64,000 nucleotides of DNA. It comes from Oscheius sp. JU75. Its lineage: Eukaryota; Nematoda; Chromadorea; Rhabditida; Rhabditidae. The stretch lies in NCBI GenBank assembly GCA_037178855.1, contig JASJZC010000004.1, forward strand, positions 2,108,001 to 2,172,000, written 5' to 3'. Every line of letters begins with the position of its first letter. Positions within the stretch are counted from its first letter, which is position 1. Shown in pieces: positions 57,701 to 64,000 of the stretch. The position numbers were made by a program, and so were the translations under genes. The notes beneath the pieces were generated by a model. It was not told the DNA's origin, made no database searches, and saw only the letters and a list, made by a program, of their open reading frames with translations.

Positions 57701-60231
57701 ACCTTTTGAACTGGATGTACTTGTGCTTACTCTTGATCAACTCGACCGTCACTGTGTTGCCAATGGTCTTGGTATTCGCTTTTTGTAGGGCGGAGAGAAT
57801 GGGTTTCCTCTGGGAGGAGTTGGCACTAACGTTTCTTTTGGCCAGATGTGCCGGTTCGTCTTGGAAAGTGGATATGTGACGATCAACGGTAAGAGAAGGA
57901 TTGATCTTTTCCTGTAGATCTGCCAAGTAGGCACGAGCTCGTAGAATCGACATCTGTCAAGCAGTTCTGATCATTATCGAAGTTTTCTTACCTGAGAGAT
58001 GGGTCTGCCGTCGATGGCTACAATCTTGTCACCGACTTTTAGACGACCGTCTCTGGCCACTCGACCCTCCGGATCGATCTGACTGATCTGAGCACAAAGA
58101 AGAGTTTGTGCCGGTGTTCTCAACGCAGTTTCTTGACTTCGAAGAGGCTGAGGATCGCTAAAGACTCCGGATACTTCTAGACCCATCGGAGTTCGTTCGT
58201 CATCGGGGAAGCAGATGATAGTCTCGTTCGGGGATTCTTCCAAAAATTGAAGACGAGATCTTGATGCAATTGCCACGACTTGTTCGGCTGCTTGTCGAGC
58301 CTCATCTAGCCTTTCCTACAAAATATTTTGTGAGAAAAAGTACAAAGAAAGGTTTACCTGAGCGTCGTAGAAGTTCTCACTGATGCGAGACTTTCGAGCC
58401 GAGTTTCGGGCAAACCTGCCGGATGTCAATCTTTCAGAGCTGTTTAACTTCTTCTCCACTTCTGAATAGAAACAGTGAGAATTGACCCGATGACCAACCT
58501 GGACTAAGAGTCACTCTGTTTGGAGGTTTGATTGGAGTGGATGTTCCAGATCGAAGAGACGATCGAATTGGGGGGGATGCCGATATGGTTCCTTCTGAAG
58601 GTGAGGAGACCATGAGTCCATTCGCTAAAAGTATATACAGTATTAGCTGCTTCGAACACTCTTACATGGCAGATTGTTTGCATTTTTGACCTCGACAACA
58701 CTCTCTCTAAGCCGTCCAAAGGCGGGAGATCGACCGTAGGCCGGAGGCGGATTAGCGTGCGTTCTTGAATTGTTGTTCGGGAAATCCATGGAAGCGGAAT
58801 GTCCGGCATACAATGGAGACGGAGTATTGTAATGTAAGGTGGGACGGACTGAAAACAAGGGTAAGACATTTCGAAAGTGCTGATAACAGATTTAGAGCAA
58901 GAGAACACACCTTGTCTTGGAACATTACTACGCTGCATGACAGGCGACGAAGTCATTAGAGGCTCACCAGTGTTACTCATTGAAAAAGAGGAAAAGGACG
59001 GAATTGGCGAGATAACCGGATCACTGCCTAGTCCACTTCCATTCGGAGATTGCTCGTCGTAGATGGCCAGAATCTGAAAATGTTCAGTTCTGAGGATCTG
59101 ACAGAATTAAAAGAGGGAAAGATACCTGATCCCTAGACTCATCGAAAACATCTGAAATGCAATCATCCGGATCGAGAATTCCTCCATCACGAAGACATTC
59201 CAGACGATAGATTCGTACATCGGAGTCAATCTAAGAGACTAACCGTTACATTGTCGCCTGGCGTTGTTGTGCTCCAGGGGGAAACCGGCTGACGATACGC
59301 GGTCATGGGACAATCATACACACTACAAATTAGCTAACATTTTGAAAAGACTGGTGAGTTGAGAGAAGGGTAGTGCTTGTACAGGCGTCAACAATCAATA
59401 GCTGTGATAGATGGACGGTAAGTCAACAGGGAACACTCGAGTGGCCTTCTTACTCACCTTTTATGTTCCCTGTTTGCTCTACTTTTGCTTACTTGATTCT
59501 TTTTTGGAGGAAGGGCGGAACAAACCAACAAAAGAATCGATTGGCAAGATTGAATAGCTGCGGACAGTGCGGACACAAACAACACAACCACTACCAGAAA
59601 AATTTCCAGAAAGTTTCAGTAAAAACCTGAAATACTCGTAGCTTCAGCTATACAAATTGTTTGGAGCATAGAGAATTCGATTAGTCAGACGCAAAATTCT
59701 CACCAAATAGTGACTAGGAAATCTTACGAAGCTGGCGGTTCAAAACAATACTTTCGGAAAAGAGATCGAAACTGGACTGTATGCAGATGAAGGGGAATTA
59801 GTGGTTTGTGCGGACAAACTGACCTCCCCCACTCTGCGTCTCTGTCTACGTCCAAAAAGGGCCACCCTTGCTGCCACCGCTATCTGTGGTCTATCTACGG
59901 TCACAACGCAGACCCCTGGACATTGCACGAACATTCAAACACGGGAATTAGAGCGAAACAGATTCGAGTTTCCAGACCATTTTGAAGCAAGAAAGGAAGT
60001 GAGATGAGTCAGTCTAATCAGTTGTAATGGGAACAATGAGTCATGCACACAAATTGCCAGCCAGCTCCCCTTCTGAAGAACTACTCGAATTACACTCACC
60101 CTTCCAGAAGCCTTCTTGAATCGTTGGATGGCAGCTTCTGTGAGATCATTCACTGTCATTCGATCATCCGAACACGGAACAACCACGCGAAACTGTGTCC
60201 CGAAATGAACAGTGACTTTTCTCTTTTGCAT
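54753..60231 (-). CDS. PARD3: PAR-3 polarity scaffold (three PDZ domains)
   Basis: Minus strand. Exon 1 (60100-60231) and exon 2 (ending 59230) form the CR1/PB1-like oligomerisation domain: KRKVTVHFGTQFRVVVPC, EAAIQRFKKASGR, then VRIYRLECLRDGGILDPDD. RVTLSPEVEKKLNSSERL and SGRFARNSARKSRI, near 58330-58510, match the linker of nematode PAR-3. PDZ1 lies near 57970-58230 (TPMGLEVSGVF, KVGDKIVAIDG), PDZ2 near 57560-57750 (GSAGFGFTVTGRE, LGHLKAGDRLLE), and PDZ3 near 56410-56680 (NSTGSAGLGIRLKA, FKDGRLRIDDRIVGI). The tail is Ser/Arg/Pro-rich with HxRR coiled-coil stretches and ends YSNHFSHY. PAR-3 organises PAR-6/aPKC at the cell cortex. Confidence 0.92.
56865..57436 (+). pseudogene. Decayed BAR-domain gene, antisense within a PAR-3 intron
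   Basis: Plus-strand fragments in three frames resemble a BAR protein: TDDVYAFAGVK, KTYTEYEAVLSELI, DSVNKKDSLVCAPGEDSIER followed by LGATI and EWKTRL, then KISPAILRYMRQFRAKLYPQ, DFDSFETARDKVDVARHII and KNTLEIEKRSVGYM. TYEAVLSxL, the DxARxxxKxAK helix and EIEKxS are typical of endophilin-like and nematode BAR proteins. Stops interrupt it at TAA 56981, TGA about 57037 and TGA about 57059, and frame changes follow. It lies inside the PAR-3 intron 56822-57562 and opposes its transcription. BAR proteins bend membranes; this copy looks dead. Confidence 0.6.
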
Positions 60232-60303
60232 TCGGACTGAAAACGAGGAGATTAGGAGGGATTGTGGACACATCGCAATGTTTGTTTAGTCGAAGAAGCG
60301 AGC

Positions 60304-60561
60304 CTATTGGTCATCATCTCCAGGGCTGGAATGTGCTGTGAACGGGGAGAAGATGACCAGATGTGAACATCTGCTCTCAATCTGTTGCTTGAACTGAGAG
60401 TAGCGACAAAAGAACGGCCCTCCGCCGCCAAGGTAATAGTAAATTAACAAGGTATCAGCACGGACAAGGCCACCCGGTCGGAGGATATTTGATGAGAGCG
60501 CGCCAAGAGCGCCCTGTTTGTGAATCGTTATCATTGATTGCCGGTGGGCACGAATCCCCAC
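60304..60561 (-). other. Unassigned open frame
   Basis: An 85-codon minus-strand frame. ATGAGATATCAGAAAG with a GTAAGT donor at about 60580 could supply a first exon to the segment GALGALSSNILRPGGLVRAD, but the phase of that junction does not keep the frame open, so the model is doubtful. No family is recognised. It ends 72 nt before the PAR-3 start, so it could also be PAR-3 5' leader. Confidence 0.25.
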
Positions 60562-60845
60562 TCACATAGGATTACTTACCTTTCTGATATCTCATTTTGG
60601 TAAACAAGGGGATGGGCCAAAAGGTTGTTGGAATGTTCGAAAGCGACATCTCGGTTTGTAATCGATTGATGAAGAGGTCATTGAGAGTTTCTAGACAAAG
60701 GCGTCATCCAAAATCTGTCCCTACAGATATCCCTGTTTAAAAAATAGTTGGCGACAATGCTCTGATAAAACGCGTTTATTGGGAACTGCAGCTAGTTACA
60801 GAAATGAAAAACGTAGGAATATGAAAAGATGATAAAATAGACAGG

Positions 60846-61964
60846 TTACTTGTTAGCAGAGAATTGGCTCTGTAATTCGAGGAGCTGGTTTCCAAGTTTA
60901 CCCATGATAGCAAGGAAGGTTTGAGCGGCAGCAGTAGCAGCTTCCAACTGTTCCGTCTGCATTCGAATGTACTCCATCTGACGACTGAAATCTTCGGTGG
61001 AATGTTGCGTCTGGCTGGGATGGTGATCAGAAGAGACACGATGACCAAACGGAGAAGGTTTTTCGCCAAATCCTAAAATGAGTTAAATTAGGGAAGAAGA
61101 ATAGCCTTAACCATGGCCCGGCGTTTGAGGATTACCCATAGAAAAGAAGCCATGAGGGCTTTGTGCTTTGGATACAGCAGCGTTATGTGTGGCTGGCTCA
61201 CAAGAAAGACTTGTAGCACTGAAGTTTGCCATGCTAGAAGCAGACTGCTGCACTGCCGGCGGAACAACAATGGGGGCACGGTTACTACCGAAAGAATGAT
61301 GTATGGCGTGAGAAACAGGAGTCGCAGCATATGAAACTTCCTGCTGGATAGCTTGCGGAGTCGGAGCACGAAGACTTCCCAGTTGCTGGCCAGAAGAGAC
61401 TTGCGAGTCTGAAAACTCGTCGTAAGCTCCGCACAAAGTATGTTACAAAAAGATAACAAAATGACTTTCCGTTAAATCGAGAAGTGTTCTGACTGACGGA
61501 GGCAGGAGCAGCTGAAGAGTGGTCAAACGCAGGCGTGTACGAGGCTAAAAAGATATATTTTACAGTTGAGCACTTTTGACAACGTACGTTCTTCGAGCTT
61601 CAGACTTCCGAAAATGGAACTTCCATCATTTCGAGTAGGCGTAGCTGAAGGCTGCGATCCAGGAGCAGGAGATGCGAGAACTCTACGGACGTTGAAGACA
61701 GAACTGGCAAGAGTACCACCAGAAGAATTGAAAGGTGCATTGTTCCTTGGAGTGGCAGAAAAAGGTACAGCACCACCAGCAGCTGTTTTTTTGTAAATGA
61801 AGGAAAAAACAAGACTTACAAGGAGCAGCTTCAGTTTGCTGGTTTCCGAAGCTCTTGTTCATAGAACTACCAAAGCCAGAGTTGTTGCCAAAACCTCCGT
61901 TGTTCATCATTGTTTCTTCGACACGGGGAATGCTGGAAACGAATGAATCAGACGAAGAAGGCAT
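60846..61964 (-). CDS. FG-rich low-complexity protein, family not recognised
   Basis: Minus strand, ATG at 61962-61964, stop at 60846-60848. The N-terminal half has NGGFGNNSGFGSSMNKSFGN and SSIFGSLKLEE, spaced Phe-Gly pairs in Asn/Ser linkers. The middle is Ala/Ser/Pro/Gln-rich (SYAATPVSHAIHHSFG, GFFSMGNPQTPGHGFG). The C-terminus forms one helical segment (YIRMQTEQLEAATAAAQTFL, then LGNQLLELQSQF). FG spacing plus a terminal coiled coil recalls small nucleoporins, but no diagnostic domain is visible. A donor TTGTAAGTC near 61824 and similar sites give several exons of 80-330 nt. Confidence 0.6.
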
Positions 61965-62276
61965 AAACGACGAGATAAAAATCGGATTACATCACGGAAG
62001 CTATGGAAAACATGAGAAGGGGAGGGGAATGAGACGTAGACTCCTCGGGCTCACTAGAAAAATGCTTTTCCGCCCAAACTGCTACCGTTTCCTCCAAATG
62101 ACAATAACCTGAGAATTCGGCGCCAATTGCAAGTTTGCCTTTCTGGTCGACTCTCTTCACATTCTGACGTGTGCTATCTATATGCTACGTTTCTCCAAAT
62201 AGATTGACCAACATGTGTACTTATGTCATTTTATTCAGTTTGTTTGGAGTAAATATGTTTATTCTTACGGGTCAAG
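61965..62276. other. Intergenic region
   Basis: About 310 bp between the FG-rich gene and the esterase remnant. No gene or RNA is seen. Confidence 0.4.
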
Positions 62277-63490
62277 TCAGACTAGTCTGAGTTCTCCTTC
62301 TTCTGTAAAGGTACACGGGCTTATATCCCGCTTCAAGAAACTCTCAGCACAGCCTTTTAGGTGCTGATGCCGAGGACTCTCCAGAAGCCAGAGAAGAAAC
62401 TGCTGTTCATTACCTGACAAGCAGCGTAAGGGATAGTCTCTTTCTCCCCATCCACGGTTAGCTCTAAAGTAATAATCTACCAAAGTTATTCAGGAAGTCT
62501 TTTTCTGAGAAAAGTCTTGCGGCCACTTCGTCAATGTATGGCTTCTTCGTTGCTTTTTTGTTGTTCAAAGTTGAGAAAACTCCTTTTTAAAAACGTAAAA
62601 AATGAGTCCTTCACTCCTGCAAAGTCCATAAAGTCGGGGTTTCGGAGGTGCCCTTTCCGTCAGGCTGAACATACTTCGTTCTGGGGTACTAGCAGACCTT
62701 AGATACTTGGTAAAGAAGTCCTCGTCTATTCTCAGATCCAATTTGATGGGATTATCAGGTTCAGAAGATAGGTCCATGGCACAGGCAAGCGTTTCAGCTG
62801 GCAATTTTCTCAACTCGTCCAGGAACTGAACTCTCGTCACTCATTTTCACGAGTATCTTACCTTTTGGCTGTCTCGACAACAAGTAACTCCGAAGAATTC
62901 AGCGGCACTGCGATAACTCTGGATAACATTACAAAGTCACAGGATTACCTGCTATCGGCATCATCTGTGGAAATGATCTGAACCATTGTTTTGAGTACCA
63001 AGAAGAACTACGTCTAGAATGGGGACTGAGACTGAGCAGATCCACAGAAGCTCCAACCAACTGACCAATAATTGTCATATTTTCTGGATTTCCACCGAAA
63101 CTAAAGATGTTATTCTTTACCCATGCCAGGGCTAGAGTCTGATCCCAATAATTCTGATTGCCTTTTCAGAGTACGTTTCCAGTGCTGAGAATGACTGTCA
63201 AGAATGGTCAGTTCTGTAGCAAGCCAACTTATCGAGATACCCGACTTATGGACGGATCGTGGATCGAAAACAGTCCTTAACACTTCCGTTCAAGGGTCTG
63301 GTGGAAGTTGTTTCTAGAAAATCTTACTGAAAAGAAAAGAAGCGTGCACTTTGAATCAAAGTCTCCAATTGGCAGCTACGCAATAAGAATTCCTTTGAAG
63401 GCATCGACTAGTTTTTGCCCTTCATGGATCAGTCTTCTTCCGATGGGACTGTGCGTTGTCAGAACTTCTCGCAAATCGGGGGAATGGGAG
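62277..63490 (-). pseudogene. Decayed type-B carboxylesterase
   Basis: Minus strand. SPIGRRLIHEGQKLVDAFKG with ILIA where intact relatives have IPYA (about 63370-63470), then NYWDQTLALAWVKNNIFSFG, GNPENMTIIGQLVGAS and DLLSLSPHSR (about 63000-63150), then FLDELRKLPAETLACAMDLS (about 62760-62840). The nucleophile elbow GHSSGG of the intact copy at 25365-27263 is GQLVGA here, so the catalytic serine is gone. Segments between 63150 and 63370 contain stops and the EDCLNLNVF region was not found. Shared DLLSLSPHSR and FLxELRxxPA strings show it derives from the same subfamily as the intact esterase in this window. Confidence 0.7.
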
Positions 63491-63730
63491 TGTTTGCCCA
63501 TGTCCTTCGTTTCTGAAGACATGTTTTTAGGAAGAATGAATGAAAAGCTTAGACTTTGATAAATGTGATAAACTGTCAATCAAGGAGAAATCGTACTGTG
63601 GAGGATAACAGTCAGATGACCCTTTGTTTCCCACAACAGGAAGATCCCGAAGACAAATACTGACAATGGGACAGAAGGAAAATCAAGGATCGAGGCACTG
63701 TTTATTGTTAAAAACCGTACAGGCCAAACT

Positions 63731-63985
63731 TTAAGAATTGTTGTGACGGATGGTCTCCTCCAGAGCCTTGATTTTTTCCTCCTGAGCCTGTGCCTTCAGA
63801 ATGGCCGAGTTGAGCATTCCGATAGTGCGCAGGAGCGAGTCGACAAGAATATCTAGACGATCCCTCGTCTTGTCAAGCTGCCTTCCATGCAGAGTCGAGA
63901 TCTTCTCCAGCATCTGCATTTTCTTGACCATCTCCAGCGGAATCGCCTCATCCAGAGGAATGGGAGCGGCAGTCTCGGAATCCAT
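63731..63985 (-). CDS. Small conserved-looking coiled-coil protein
   Basis: A single-exon minus-strand frame of 84 residues, MDSETAAPIPLDEAIPLEMV to EETIRHNNS, with start at 63983-63985 and stop at 63731-63733. After a short acidic, Pro-containing lead, residues 20-80 are one amphipathic helix with heptad leucines (KMQMLEKISTLHGRQLDKTR, DRLDILVDSLLRTIGMLNSA). Codon use is like that of the highly expressed genes here. The size and single helix recall subunits of BLOC/BORC or other small coiled-coil complexes, but I cannot name it. It is near the right edge; an upstream exon could lie outside the window. Confidence 0.65.
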   Translation of the reverse strand: MDSETAAPIPLDEAIPLEMVKKMQMLEKISTLHGRQLDKTRDRLDILVDSLLRTIGMLNSAILKAQAQEEKIKALEETIRHNNS

Positions 63986-64000
63986 CTTGGGAGAGAAGGC

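Overview
This is a compact animal genome window, most likely from a nematode. The introns are very short (many 35-60 nt), the genes lie close together on both strands, and many start codons sit within about 15 nt of a 3' splice acceptor (TTTCAG), which is what trans-splicing or tiny 5'UTR exons would give. The PP2C phosphatase, the PAR-3 protein and a degenerate SH2 tyrosine kinase resemble nematode families most closely. The species cannot be named from sequence alone, and another small-genome ecdysozoan is not excluded. All family calls come from reading the translated exons; no database search was run.

Layout. 1-471: 5' end of a phosphatidylinositol transfer protein (minus). 1679-4458: COX6B, NDUFC2 and TBCC in tight same-strand series, with NAXD converging on them (4531-5640, minus). 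6501-8075: calreticulin behind a CCAAT/TATA promoter. 8800-10270: broken SH2-tyrosine kinase. 10674-13618: secreted protein with four chitin-binding domains (minus). 14832-15912: unrecognised membrane protein. 16339-21079: TPR protein with a CHAT-like tail. 21222-22584: SR splicing factor (minus), divergent from DNAJC1 (22919-24587). 24650-25204: small protein built of exon-sized GSAG repeats (minus), divergent from a carboxylesterase (25365-27263).

29513-32220: GRK2-type kinase converging on dynamitin (32540-33826, minus). 34197-45298: MITD1, PA28gamma (PSME3) and PI4KA in series, with a broken phospholipid scramblase antisense inside a PSME3 intron. 45483-46596: secreted Cys-rich protein (minus) with a tRNA-Gln(CTG) in its last intron. 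48159-49613: PP2C. 50110-53188: INTS11 followed closely by an LRAT-domain protein. 54061-54715: EIF1AD, converging on PAR-3 (54753-60231, minus), which carries a broken BAR-domain gene antisense in an intron. 60846-61964: an FG-rich protein (minus). 62277-63490: a carboxylesterase pseudogene. 63731-63985: a small coiled-coil protein.

Most intact genes are housekeeping: respiration, tubulin folding, ER chaperones, dynein, splicing and snRNA processing, phosphoinositide metabolism. Three same-strand series have stop-to-ATG gaps of 130-180 nt with a splice acceptor just before each downstream ATG, so they are operon candidates: COX6B-NDUFC2-TBCC, MITD1-PSME3-PI4KA and INTS11-LRAT. Four decayed genes sit among the intact ones, two of them inside introns of conserved hosts. 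No mobile element with a transposase, CRISPR array or rRNA gene was seen.
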